Assembly: GCA_019746355.1 (NCBI GenBank)
Contig: JAIESC010000140.1
Coordinates: forward strand, 17,844 to 81,843
DNA length: 64,000 nucleotides
Source of the DNA: Xanthobacteraceae bacterium
GTDB taxonomy: Bacteria > Pseudomonadota > Alphaproteobacteria > Rhizobiales > Xanthobacteraceae
Direction: 5' to 3'
The number at the start of each line of letters is the position of its first letter. Position 1 is the first letter of the stretch. Shown one piece after another: positions 44,046-52,029 of this stretch. A program made the translations under genes and the position numbers. Below the pieces are notes generated by a model. The model did no database searches. It had not been told where the DNA came from and saw only the letters and a list, made by a program, of their open reading frames with translations.

Positions 44046-44831
44046 ATGGCGAAGCTCCGTGTCATTGCAGCGTTGATGCTCGTCGGGCTCGCAACGGGTT
44101 CCGCGGATGCGCAGCGGCGGCGCGAGCGGCCTGACGCCGGACCGCAGGGCCAGTTCGAGGTCGAGCAGGTGGCGATCACCGCCGGACGCCTGGTGATCAC
44201 CGGCCGCACCAAGCGGCCCAATCAGGTGGTCGAGCTGGTCAATTCCGGCGACAAGACCGCAAGCTTTCCCAACCGGAGATTCAGCTTCTCGCTCGCCTAC
44301 CTTCCTCCGACCTGCAAGATCGACCTCAAGGTCGAGACCGACGAGGTCAAGGATCTGCTGGTGACCGGCTGCCTCGCGAGCGGCCCCAAGGACGGAAAGG
44401 ATGGCAAGGACGGCCGTGATGGCAAGGACGGTCGCGACGGCAAGGACGGCAAGGATGGCCGCGACGGCAACACCTACGGCAGCTTGGCCGGCGACGGCAC
44501 GGCCTTCCGCTGCTGGACCAGCGACATCGTCGGCCTGTGGTTCATCCGAGACTATCCGTCGCCGAACAGCCGCACGGTTGCGCACATCGCGCCCGACCGC
44601 ACGCCCGGCGCCAACCGGCTCAACGTCACCGAGCCGCAGGATCCGCTGAAGACGGAAAAGCCCGACGGTCCCGGCGTCACGCAATCGGCCGAGCTCGACA
44701 AGGACAAGCTCTACATCGTCAATCGCGACAGCAAAGCCCGCTCAGGCGTCCGCGGCGAGATCGCGGCCGACTGCAAGTCGATCGTCTGGAAGGGCGAAGG
44801 CGACGGCCCGTCACGGACGTGGGAGCGTTGA
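44046..44831 (+). CDS. Secreted collagen-like repeat protein
   Basis: A 261-residue protein with a signal peptide (ends GSADAQ), a ~95-residue globular N-terminal domain, a collagen-like segment of nine Gly-X-Y triplets (GKD/GRD type, residues 117-143) and a ~115-residue C-terminal domain with two cysteines. The charged GKD triplets, without proline, match bacterial collagen-like stalks, which form short triple helices and trimerise the flanking domains. There is no sortase signal or membrane helix. Function is unknown; a surface or secreted adhesin is possible. Confidence 0.8.
   Translation: MAKLRVIAALMLVGLATGSADAQRRRERPDAGPQGQFEVEQVAITAGRLVITGRTKRPNQVVELVNSGDKTASFPNRRFSFSLAYLPPTCKIDLKVETDEVKDLLVTGCLASGPKDGKDGKDGRDGKDGRDGKDGKDGRDGNTYGSLAGDGTAFRCWTSDIVGLWFIRDYPSPNSRTVAHIAPDRTPGANRLNVTEPQDPLKTEKPDGPGVTQSAELDKDKLYIVNRDSKARSGVRGEIAADCKSIVWKGEGDGPSRTWER
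44394..44474. repeat. 9-bp coding tandem repeat (collagen-like)
   Basis: Nine copies of a 9-bp GGC-AAG-GAC-like unit encode the GKD/GRD triplets. Synonymous third-base differences between copies indicate an old, selected repeat rather than a recent slippage tract. Loss or gain of a unit would stay in frame. Confidence 0.85.
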
Positions 44832-44906
44832 CGATCGGCCGCGCGAACCGATCGCCGCGCGGCCGAATCGCCGCACCGGATAACGCCGATTCGTCAGTTC
44901 GGTCGG

Positions 44907-45014
44907 TCAGCCCTTGGTGACGACGGGCGCCGGCGCCTTGCCTTTGCCGACAAAGCAGCCACCCAGGCTCAGTGAGGTGACAACCAACGCCATCGCAAGC
45001 GCGATCTTTTTCAT
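44907..45014 (-). CDS. Very small lipoprotein, 35 residues
   Basis: Too short for usual gene finders but complete. ATG at 45014 has GAGGGG 7 bp upstream. The sequence is MKKIALAMALVVTSLSLGGC followed by FVGKGKAPAPVVTKG and TGA. MKK, a hydrophobic core and LGGC form a perfect lipobox, so the mature product would be a ~16-residue acylated peptide with a Lys/Pro tail. It resembles entericidin-like or small envelope lipoproteins in size. Function is unknown. It faces the collagen-like gene convergently. Confidence 0.75.
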   Translation of the reverse strand: MKKIALAMALVVTSLSLGGCFVGKGKAPAPVVTKG

Positions 45015-45153
45015 GTCACTGCCCCTCAAAATGAACGCGCTCGCACGAACCAAGCGCACGGAGACGATGCGCCAGTATGGTTAACGAGGCGCTAAAGCTG
45101 CGGGCCGTGCCGTCGTTTTCACCTCCCTGGGAATAATTGCTCCTTAGAACGCC

Positions 45154-45173
45154 GCATCACACGGGTGTGATGC
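45154..45173. promoter_or_regulatory. Perfect 20-bp palindrome upstream of the RND operon
   Basis: GCATCACAC and GTGTGATGC are perfect inverted 9-bp arms around GG. It lacks a T-run, so an operator is more likely than a terminator. It lies about 160 bp before the adaptor start. Confidence 0.5.
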
Positions 45174-45218
45174 CGCGCGACAATCCGCGCAGGTATTTTT
45201 TGCGTTGCGGCGCAATAT

Positions 45219-45234
45219 ATAAACGTGCGTTCAT
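45219..45234. promoter_or_regulatory. Candidate TetR-type operator of the RND operon
   Basis: ATAAACG-TG-CGTTCAT is a 16-bp dyad with six of seven pairs matching, next to an AT-rich stretch suited to a -10 region. It resembles AcrR-like operators in form. The call is by inspection. Confidence 0.35.
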
Positions 45235-45331
45235 CGAACAGGGCTGAAATGATTAACGTTTCTCGGCTGGGCGCTTTTCGCATGTGCGAAGAGAACAGTA
45301 TCTCCTTACCACCCCCAACACAGCAGTGAAC

Positions 45332-46513
45332 ATGATTGGAATCCTGTCCAGCCTGCGCTTTTCCGCAGGCCTCATCCTGGCGGCGCTGATGCTGTCGGCC
45401 TGCACCGAGGGCCCGGCCGCGCCGACTGCCGAAGCCGCGCCTCCGCAGGAGGTGAGCGTTCTTGAATTGCAACCCGCGCCGCTGCCGGTGATCAGGGAGC
45501 TGCCCGGACGCATTGCGCCCACACGCATTGCCGAGGTGCGCGCCCGCGTCTCGGGCATCGTCGTGCACCGGAACTTCGAGCAGGGCGGCGACGTGAAGGC
45601 CGGCGACGTGCTCTACGAGCTCGACGCCGAGCCGTTCCGGATCGAGCTCAACGCCACCGAGGCCGCGCTCGCCAAGGCGCAGGCCGTGTTCAACCAGGAG
45701 ACCCAGAACCACAAGCGCGCCGAGGCGCTGTGGCCGACGCGCGCGATCGCGCAGTCGCAGCTTGATCTGGCGATTGCCAACCTGAAGCAGGCCGAAGCCG
45801 ACGTTGCCGCGCGCAAGGCCGACGTCGATCGCGCCAAGCTCAATCTCGAGCGGACGAAGATCCGCGCGCCGATCAGCGGCCGTACCGGGCGCGCGCTGGT
45901 GACCGAAGGCGCGCTGGTGCAGGCCGATCTCACGCATGTCGCCACCGTCCAGCAGCTCACGTCGATCTATGCCGACTTCACCCAGTCGGTGAGCGAGCTG
46001 AACCAGCTGCGGCGCGAGTTCGAGACCGGCGAGCTCGAGCGCGTCTCGGCGGCGAAGGTGCGGCTCATTCTCGACAACGGCGAGGTGTATCCTTACGAGG
46101 GCACGCTCCTCTTCTCCGACACGACGGTCGATCCCGGCACCGGCCAGGTGACGCTGCGCGGCGAGTTTCCCAATCCGAAGCTCGCGGTGCTGCCCGGCAC
46201 GTATGTGCGGGTGCAGATCGAGCAGGGCATCGATCCCGATGCGCTCGCGGTGCCGCAGCAGGCGGTGCGCAGGAGCGACAGCGGCGGCAGCGAAATTTTC
46301 CTGGTGCGCGAGGACAACCGCGCCGCGGTCGCGGCGATCCGGCTGGGCCGCGCGGTCGAAGACCGCTGGCTCATCCTCGACGGCGCGAAGCCCGGCGACC
46401 GCGTGATCGTCGACGGCTTCCAGAAGTTCGTCGCCGGCGATCTCGTCGATCCGCGGCCGTGGTCGAGCCGGAAGCGCTCCGCCAGTGCCGATGAAAGCGT
46501 CACGGCGCGGTGA
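45332..46513 (+). CDS. RND efflux membrane-fusion (adaptor) lipoprotein, AcrA/MexA family
   Basis: A 393-residue periplasmic adaptor. Signal peptide ends in lipobox LSAC (residue ~24). The lipoyl half-motifs GRIAPTRIAEVRARVSGIV and APISGRTGRALVTEGALV flank an alpha-helical hairpin (residues ~100-165), and beta-barrel and membrane-proximal domains follow. It links the inner-membrane pump encoded next to an outer-membrane TolC-like channel, which is not in the window. ATG at 45332 is preferred over a GTG at 45284 because it puts the signal peptide at the terminus. Confidence 0.9.
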   Translation: MIGILSSLRFSAGLILAALMLSACTEGPAAPTAEAAPPQEVSVLELQPAPLPVIRELPGRIAPTRIAEVRARVSGIVVHRNFEQGGDVKAGDVLYELDAEPFRIELNATEAALAKAQAVFNQETQNHKRAEALWPTRAIAQSQLDLAIANLKQAEADVAARKADVDRAKLNLERTKIRAPISGRTGRALVTEGALVQADLTHVATVQQLTSIYADFTQSVSELNQLRREFETGELERVSAAKVRLILDNGEVYPYEGTLLFSDTTVDPGTGQVTLRGEFPNPKLAVLPGTYVRVQIEQGIDPDALAVPQQAVRRSDSGGSEIFLVREDNRAAVAAIRLGRAVEDRWLILDGAKPGDRVIVDGFQKFVAGDLVDPRPWSSRKRSASADESVTAR

Positions 46514-46549
46514 AATGGTTTGCAGTTGGTTTGCACCGCCCTCTCCACT

Positions 46550-46663
46550 GTCATGCGCGGGCTTGACCCGCGCATCCATACACCGGTGCAACAGGAACAG
46601 ACCTACGCAAGACTGCCGCAGCAGCATGGCCTCATGGATGGCCGGGTCAAGCCCGGCCATGAC
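46550..46663. repeat. Dispersed palindromic repeat between the adaptor and pump genes
   Basis: GTCATGCGCGGGC at the left and GCCCGGCCATGAC at the right are inverted, with inner GACCCGCGCATCCAT / ATGGATGGCCGGGTC arms. It is the same family as 7143-7260 and occupies most of the 183-bp gap inside the efflux operon. Confidence 0.78.
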
Positions 46664-46696
46664 CACCGATAGACCCGTTTCTAACGGACACATCTG

Positions 46697-49600
46697 ATGC
46701 CCGCCTTCTTCATTGACCGCCCGATTTTCGCGTGGGTGGTGGCGCTGCTGATTTGCCTGGGCGGGCTGCTGGCGATTCCGTTTCTGGCGGTCGCGCAGTA
46801 TCCGATCATCGCCCCGCCTTCGATCTCGATCAGCACCAGCTATCCGGGTGCATCCCCGGAGAACCTCTACAACAGCGTCACGCGCCTCATTGAAGAGGAG
46901 CTCAACGGCGCGAACGGAATTCTGAACTTCGAGAGCACCAGCGATTCGCTGGGGCAGGTCGAGATCATCGCCAATTTCGTGCCGGGAACCGACACGCAGA
47001 CCGCCTCGGTCGAGGTGCAGAACCGCATCAAGCGGGTCGAGGCGCGGTTGCCGCGCGCGGTGATCCAGCAGGGCATCCTGATCGAGGAAGCCTCGAGCGC
47101 GGTGCTGCAGATCATCACGCTGCGCTCCAAGGACGGCAGCCTCGATGAGGTCGGGCTGGGCGATTTTCTGGTTCGCAATATCCTCGGCGAGGTCCGCCGC
47201 ATTCCCGGCGTCGGCCGCGCCACGCTCTATTCGACCGAGCGGGCGCTGCGCATCTGGATCGATCCGGTGCGGCTCGTCGGCTATCAGCTCACCGCCGACG
47301 ACGTGACGCGGGCGATCACCGCCCAGAACGCGCAGGTCGCCTCCGGCAGCATCGGCGTCGAGCCGAGCAACGACGCGCAAAAGACCTCGGCGCTGGTGCT
47401 GGTGAAGGGCCAGTTCGCCTCCGCCGACGAGTTCGGCTCGATCGTGCTGCGCGCCAACGCCGACGGCTCGACGGTGCGGCTGCGCGACGTGGCGCGGATC
47501 GAGATCGGCGGCATGAGCTATCAGTTCACCACCCGCCAGAACGGCCAGTCGACCGCGGGCCTGTCGGTGCTGCTGTCGCCCAAGGCCAACGCGCTCGCCA
47601 CCGCCACCGCGGTGAAGGAGAAGATGAAGGAGCTGTCGAACTTCTTCCCCGAGAGCATCGGCTACGACATCCCCTACGACATCACGCCGGTGGTGGTCGC
47701 CTCGATCAACAAGGTGCTGATCACGCTCGCCGAGGCGGTCGTGCTGGTGTTCCTGGTGATGCTGCTGTTCCTGCAGAACATCCGCTACACGCTGATCCCC
47801 ACCATCGTCGTGCCGGTGGCGCTGCTCGGCACCTGCGCCACGCTCTACATGCTCGGGCTCTCCATCAACATGCTGACGCTGTTCGGCATGGTGCTGGCGA
47901 TCGGCATCCTGGTCGACGACGCGATCGTCGTGGTCGAGAACGTCGAGCGCATCATGTCCGAGGAAGGGCTGTCGCCGAAGGAGGCGACGCGCAAGGCGAT
48001 GACGCAGATCACCGGCGCGATCATCGGCATCACCGCCGTGCTGATGTCGGTGTTCGTGCCGATGGCGTTCTTCCCGGGCTCGGTCGGCATCATCTACCAG
48101 CAGTTCTCGGTGACGATGATCGCGGCGATCGGCTTCTCGTCGCTGATGGCGCTGTCGCTGACGCCGGCGCTGTGCGCCACCATCCTCAAGCCGGTCGCGG
48201 CCGGACACCATCACGAGAAGCGCGGCCTGTTCGGCTGGTTCAACCGCCGGATGGACCAGGCGAAGGGCAGCTACTGCGCCTGGGTGCGCTGGAGCATCCT
48301 GCGCAGCGGCCGGCTGATGCTGGTCTACCTGGCGCTGGTGATCGGCGTCTCTTTCGCCTTCGTCCGCCTGCCCGGCGGCTTCCTGCCGGTCGACGACCAG
48401 GGCTTCATCACCACCGACGTGCTGACGCCGCCGGAGGCCTCGTTCCCGCGCACGCTCGACACCGTCAAGGCGGTCGAGGACTACCTGATGAAGCGGCCGG
48501 GCGTCGACACCGTGACGTTCCTGACCGGCTTCAGCTTCCTCGGCCAGGGCCAGAACACCGCGCAGGCGTTCGTCACCCTGAAAGACTGGTCGGAGCGCGG
48601 CGACAACGACTCGGCCGAGCGGATCGTTGCCGACATCAACCGCAACTTCGCGACGCACCGCGACGGCAACGTCAACGCCTTGCAGCCGCCGCCGATCGAC
48701 AACCTCGGCAACTCCTCGGGCTTCAGCTTCCGCCTGCAGGACCGCGGCCAGCGCGGCTATCCGGAGCTGATGCGCGCGAAGGACCAGCTCGTCGCGGCCG
48801 CAGGACGCAGCCGGGTGGTGCAGGACGTCTATGTCGAGGGGCTTTCGCCCGCGCCGCAGGTCGAGCTGGTGATCGACCGCGAGAAGGCCGCAGCCCTCGG
48901 CGTCACCTTCGAGGAGATCAACAACACGATCTCCACCAATCTCGGCTCGGCCTACATCAACGACTATCCGAGCCGCGGGCGCATGCAGCGCGTGATCGTG
49001 CAGGCCGACCGGGCGGCGCGGATGCAGGCCGACGAGATCCTGACCTACAATGTGCGCAACGGCCGCGGCCAGCTCGTGCCGATGTCGTCGTTTGCACAGG
49101 TCAACTGGTCGGTCGGGCCGTCGCAGATCGTCGGCTTCAACTACTATCCGTCGGTGCGCATCTCCGGCGCGGCGCGGCCGGGTTTCACAAGCGGCGACGC
49201 GATCCGCGAGATGGAGCGGCTCGCCGGGCAACTGCCGCGCGGCTTCGGCTACGAATGGACCGGGCAGTCGCTGCAGGAGAAGCTCTCCGGCTCGCAGGCG
49301 CCGTTCCTCTTGGCGCTGTCGGCGCTGCTGGTGTTCCTGGTGCTGGCCGCGCTCTACGAAAGCTGGACCATTCCGCTCGCGGTGCTGCTCACGGTGCCGC
49401 TCGGCTTCCTCGGCGCGGTGGCCGCGGCGATGCTGCGCGGGCTGCCGAACGACGTGTATTTCACGGTCGGCATCGTCACCATCATCGGCCTTGCGGCAAA
49501 GGACGGCATCCTGATCATCGAGTTCGCCAAGGCGCTGCGCGAGCAGGGCAAGCCGATCCGCAACGCGGTGATCGAGGCGTGCCAGATGCGGTTCCGGCCG

Positions 49601-49879
49601 ATCCTGATGACCGGCTTCGCGTTCGTGTGCGGTGTCGCGCCGATGGTGATCGCGCAGGGCGCGAGCGCGAAGAGCCAGCAGGCGCTGGGCACGGGGGTGA
49701 TGGGCGGCATGATCGCGGTGGTGATCCTGGCGCTGCTGTTCGTGCCGGTGCTGTTCGTCGCGGTGCAGGCGGCGTTCAACAAGGCGGTCCGGCTGGAGCT
49801 GCGCGGCGCGCTGCGCTCGCGGCTGCGGGCGATGCGAAGGATGAAGGTGACGGGGAAGGCCGCGGGTGGGGCGGTTTGA
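46697..49879 (+). CDS. RND multidrug efflux pump, HAE1/AcrB family
   Basis: A 1060-residue inner-membrane pump. It begins MPAFFIDRPIFAWVVALL as HAE1 pumps do, carries the proton-relay Asp pair in GILVDDAIVVVEN (~residues 405-417), has two large periplasmic loops and a second set of six helices, and ends with IIGLAAKDGILIIEFAK and an FVPVLFV helix. It exports hydrophobic drugs or solvents with the adaptor encoded 183 bp upstream. The length agrees with the family. Confidence 0.93.
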   Translation: MPAFFIDRPIFAWVVALLICLGGLLAIPFLAVAQYPIIAPPSISISTSYPGASPENLYNSVTRLIEEELNGANGILNFESTSDSLGQVEIIANFVPGTDTQTASVEVQNRIKRVEARLPRAVIQQGILIEEASSAVLQIITLRSKDGSLDEVGLGDFLVRNILGEVRRIPGVGRATLYSTERALRIWIDPVRLVGYQLTADDVTRAITAQNAQVASGSIGVEPSNDAQKTSALVLVKGQFASADEFGSIVLRANADGSTVRLRDVARIEIGGMSYQFTTRQNGQSTAGLSVLLSPKANALATATAVKEKMKELSNFFPESIGYDIPYDITPVVVASINKVLITLAEAVVLVFLVMLLFLQNIRYTLIPTIVVPVALLGTCATLYMLGLSINMLTLFGMVLAIGILVDDAIVVVENVERIMSEEGLSPKEATRKAMTQITGAIIGITAVLMSVFVPMAFFPGSVGIIYQQFSVTMIAAIGFSSLMALSLTPALCATILKPVAAGHHHEKRGLFGWFNRRMDQAKGSYCAWVRWSILRSGRLMLVYLALVIGVSFAFVRLPGGFLPVDDQGFITTDVLTPPEASFPRTLDTVKAVEDYLMKRPGVDTVTFLTGFSFLGQGQNTAQAFVTLKDWSERGDNDSAERIVADINRNFATHRDGNVNALQPPPIDNLGNSSGFSFRLQDRGQRGYPELMRAKDQLVAAAGRSRVVQDVYVEGLSPAPQVELVIDREKAAALGVTFEEINNTISTNLGSAYINDYPSRGRMQRVIVQADRAARMQADEILTYNVRNGRGQLVPMSSFAQVNWSVGPSQIVGFNYYPSVRISGAARPGFTSGDAIREMERLAGQLPRGFGYEWTGQSLQEKLSGSQAPFLLALSALLVFLVLAALYESWTIPLAVLLTVPLGFLGAVAAAMLRGLPNDVYFTVGIVTIIGLAAKDGILIIEFAKALREQGKPIRNAVIEACQMRFRPILMTGFAFVCGVAPMVIAQGASAKSQQALGTGVMGGMIAVVILALLFVPVLFVAVQAAFNKAVRLELRGALRSRLRAMRRMKVTGKAAGGAV

Positions 49880-49904
49880 CGATTTCCTGATCATTGCAGT
49901 ACGG

Positions 49905-50066
49905 GCGGTCTCATCCCTCCCCGCGAGGGGAGGGTCCGCGCGAAGCGCGGGGGTGGGGAGAAGCCAGCGACAAACGCACCCTCTCCCCACCCGACCGCTT
50001 CGCGGCCACCCTCCCCTCGCGGGGAGGGACGGCACCGCCTGTGTCGCAGGTGTTTTCATCGACAGC
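49905..50066. repeat. G/C-rich palindromic repeat, copy 1 flanking the DUF559 gene
   Basis: CCCTCCCCGCGAGGGGAGGGT and its inverse (ACCCTCCCCTCGCGGGGAGGG) form the ends, with a GCGCGAAGCGCG hairpin inside. The right end continues GTGTCGCAGGTGTTTTCATCGACA, almost the same as the sequence after copy 2 at 50421-50540. It supplies the last ~55 codons of the DUF559 gene. Confidence 0.75.
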
Positions 50067-50414
50067 GGCCGCCGGGCGGGAAGAAGCTAAAGCCAGGCAA
50101 ATCGCCTCCATCACGCCGTCGAGTTCCCGATCCACATCCCCGTTCGAAAATCGAAGAATCCTGTAGCCGCGTTCCGCAAGCGCTTTGTCCCGCACATCGT
50201 CGCGCCGGCGATTTTCATCGTAGCCATGCTGGTGACCGTCGACCTCGACAATGACTCGCGAGCGCCGGCACTCGAAGTCGACGATGTAAGGCACAAGCGG
50301 CGACTGGCGGCGAAAGTGATGGCCGAGAGTGCGCAATTCACGGAGCCGCTGCCAGAGCTTCACCTCTTGCCGCGTCATGGACTTGCGCAAATTGCGGGCA
50401 TTCGAATTCACCAT
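49911..50414 (-). CDS. DUF559 family endonuclease-like protein
   Basis: A 167-residue protein. Residues 1-115 form a DUF559/Vsr-like restriction-endonuclease fold: RKSMTRQEVKLWQRLR, FRRQSPLVPYIVDFEC, then VIVEVDGHQH (the E-x-D/H catalytic strand) and RILRFSNGDVDREL. Such genes are common mobile single-gene nucleases of uncertain function. The last ~55 residues (from CDTGGAVPPREG onward) are low-complexity Arg/Pro/Gly sequence read from a dispersed palindromic repeat, so the original stop was lost or overwritten. The gene is bracketed by two direct repeat copies. Confidence 0.82.
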   Translation of the reverse strand: MVNSNARNLRKSMTRQEVKLWQRLRELRTLGHHFRRQSPLVPYIVDFECRRSRVIVEVDGHQHGYDENRRRDDVRDKALAERGYRILRFSNGDVDRELDGVMEAICLALASSRPAAAVDENTCDTGGAVPPREGRVAAKRSGGERVRLSLASPHPRASRGPSPRGEG

Positions 50415-50420
50415 CGGCTA

Positions 50421-50540
50421 CTCCCCACCCCCGCGCTTCGCGCGGACCCTCCCCATAGCCCGTCGAAGACGGGCGTGAACGCCCTTATGGCGGGGAGGGA
50501 CGGGACTGCCGATGTCGCAGGTGTTTCAGTCGACAACATC
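50421..50540. repeat. G/C-rich palindromic repeat, copy 2, carrying the 37-bp module
   Basis: CTCCCCACCCCCGCG...CGGGGAGGGAC ends, with the 37-bp module inserted at 50454-50490, followed by TGTCGCAGGTGTTTCAGTCGACA as in copy 1. The two copies are in the same orientation about 480 bp apart around the DUF559 gene. Confidence 0.72.
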
Positions 50541-50554
50541 AGGCGCGAGCCGCG

Positions 50555-51235
50555 CTACACCGACCTGCCGAGGGCCCGGAGCCGCGCCATGAGATCGTTG
50601 TAATCCATTCCTTTCCTGGCCCGTTCGTCGAAGGCCTCGACGGCTGCCCTGGTGGCGCTTTTCGGAGGGACCACCGGGGCTTCTTGATCAGCCTGGGGTG
50701 ATGCGGGCGGCGACGGAGGGGCATCGGCCGGTTCCGGCTCGAGCTTGCCCGTCAGCGACATGCCGAGCAGTTTTTCCACCCGCGCAACGATCTCGGACCG
50801 CGATTGCGACGGGGCTTCGGGCCCGCTCGCGGCTCGCCGGCTCGCTTCGGCGCGCGCGGCAGCGGCAGCCGGCACCAGCACGGCATTGGCACGTTGCGGC
50901 GGCGACACGCCGGTGTCGTCCACCTTGTTGCGACCGGGCAGCGACAGGCCGACAGCGCCGAGCACCCGCTCCGCGGTCGCGGTGCCGGTGGTTTTCGACA
51001 GGATCGCGGCGTGCAGCCAGACCGCGTGATCGCGCGGCATCCTGGCGTGGTGCCGGCTGAAGCAGCGGTGCGGATCGCCGAGGCAGCGATGGCCTTGCCG
51101 GCATTTGGGTTTGCACTGCCGCCAGAACCCCAGCAGGTCGCAGTGGAAGCGCTTGCGGCTCAGCTCGACGCGCGCCCGCACGGCGGGATTCACGAGCGGC
51201 GAACGATCGGCATAGGTGAAGCTGAAGCCGCCCAT
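50555..51235 (-). CDS. Hypothetical protein with Cys/His-rich N-terminal domain
   Basis: A 226-residue protein. Residues 1-75 hold a Cys/His cluster (FHCDLLGFWRQCKPKCRQG then HRCLGDPHRCFSRHHARMP) that looks like a zinc-binding fold. A middle linker is Ala/Pro-rich, and the C-terminal ~35 residues (AVEAFDERARKGMDYNDLMARLRALG) are helical. GGGGAGA 6 bp before the ATG supports the start. Unknown function; the zinc cluster suggests nucleic-acid or protein binding. Its 5' side is the hairpin array and candidate SOS box. Confidence 0.6.
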   Translation of the reverse strand: MGGFSFTYADRSPLVNPAVRARVELSRKRFHCDLLGFWRQCKPKCRQGHRCLGDPHRCFSRHHARMPRDHAVWLHAAILSKTTGTATAERVLGAVGLSLPGRNKVDDTGVSPPQRANAVLVPAAAAARAEASRRAASGPEAPSQSRSEIVARVEKLLGMSLTGKLEPEPADAPPSPPASPQADQEAPVVPPKSATRAAVEAFDERARKGMDYNDLMARLRALGRSV

Positions 51236-51314
51236 GTGTGTCTCCCCATTGCCGATCCGCGCAAGGTCGCGGGTGCGGTGTCTCGTTGCCGCGGCGCGCT
51301 TGCGCCCGGGCTTT

Positions 51315-51637
51315 GCGAAAACTCTTCGCGTTGCTCCCCTGATGCGAGGGGAGCGGAGCGCCGAAAGGCGCAGGGGTTTGCGAAGCCCCTCGAGCCGCTG
51401 CTAACGGCCCGACACGCTTGCGGAGCGTGTCCGGGTCCCCGTGCGATGGGGGACCCGCGCCTTTCGGCGCTCCACCACGGCCTTTTCGTGGGGCCTGGCC
51501 CCACACGCCTCGGGCCACGCTTGCCCTTCCGGTTCGCAACCGGCGACCGGCGGTCCAGCAGGCTCCCTGCTCACGGGTCGTATTGCCCGTAAAGTGGGGT
51601 CCGAGGCGCCCCGAGAGCCCGGCCGTGTGAGCCGGGC
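51315..51637. other. Tandem hairpin array of unknown type
   Basis: About 14 short stem-loops follow each other almost without spacers. Examples are GCGAA/TTCGC (51315), GCTCCCCT/AGGGGAGC (51333), GCGCC-GAAA-GGCGC (51358), GACACGCT/AGCGTGTC (51411), GGGTCCCC/GGGGACCC (51433), CCGGTT-CGC-AACCGG (51529), AGCAG/CTGCT (51557), ACGGG/CCCGT (51573) and GCCCGGC/GCCGGGC (51617). Reading frames here have no recognisable protein character. It lies between a candidate SOS box and the gene at 50555-51235, and is readable as a structured leader on the minus strand. Confidence 0.6.
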
Positions 51638-51710
51638 GCGCGGGAGCCGCTCCTGCTTCTTACCCGACGGACACCTCCGGTTGGCGCCCCTCAACTAAGC
51701 AGGATGAATA

Positions 51711-51725
51711 GAACAAATAGCGAAC
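51711..51725 (-). promoter_or_regulatory. Candidate LexA (SOS) box
   Basis: GAAC-AAATAGC-GAAC (GTTC-N7-GTTC on the minus strand) matches the alphaproteobacterial LexA consensus exactly, with a T-rich right half. Genes on the minus strand downstream are the hairpin array and the hypothetical gene at 51235. By base composition about one such match per window is expected by chance. Confidence 0.45.
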
Positions 51726-52029
51726 ATTTCGCAGGAGTCAACCCTGCGTTCTAGCCGCCTCTCCGTCGCCCTGAGGTGCGAGTAAGCGAAAGCACGCGAG
51801 CCTCGCCCGGCTTCGCGCTGAAAGCGCTTCGGCGCGCCTGTTAGCCCGCCGTAGCTCGCACAGCGAACGGAGGCGGGAAGGGCGACGGCTTGGCTGTTGT
51901 TGGACCGTGGCCGTCCATCCTTCGAGGCGCGCCTTCGGCGGGCACCCCAGGATGACGGGGAGAGAGCGAGCTCGCTGGACCACGCGCGCTTCCATGATGC
52001 CATCGGCATCTTCGTGAGAAACCGAAGAC
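51726..52029. other. 304-bp gene-free stretch with palindromic scraps
   Basis: No credible gene. It holds remnants of dispersed palindromes, notably CCATCCTTCGAGGCGCGCC...CACCCCAGGATGACGG at 51914-51957 and GAGGTGCGAG...CACGCGAGCCTC near 51774-51812. Confidence 0.5.

Larger units (their letters stand above)
45015..45331. other. 317-bp control region upstream of the efflux adaptor gene
   Basis: No gene is evident. It contains two palindromes listed separately (45154-45173 and 45219-45234), an AT-rich AATATATAAA stretch at 45214-45223 and a TTGCG/CGCAA pair at 45200-45215. A regulator gene, which often sits divergently next to RND pumps, is absent. Confidence 0.5.

Noticed and set aside
45119..50059. 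A 1.6-kilocodon open frame on the minus strand opposite the RND genes
   Set aside because: His/Arg/Asp-rich low-complexity translation typical of an antisense shadow; the plus strand encodes unmistakable AcrA and AcrB homologues.
51401..51694. A 97-codon frame (TTG start) across the hairpin array
   Set aside because: Arg/Pro/Gly-rich sequence dictated by the hairpins, alternative start codon, no domain. The hairpins themselves explain the sequence better.
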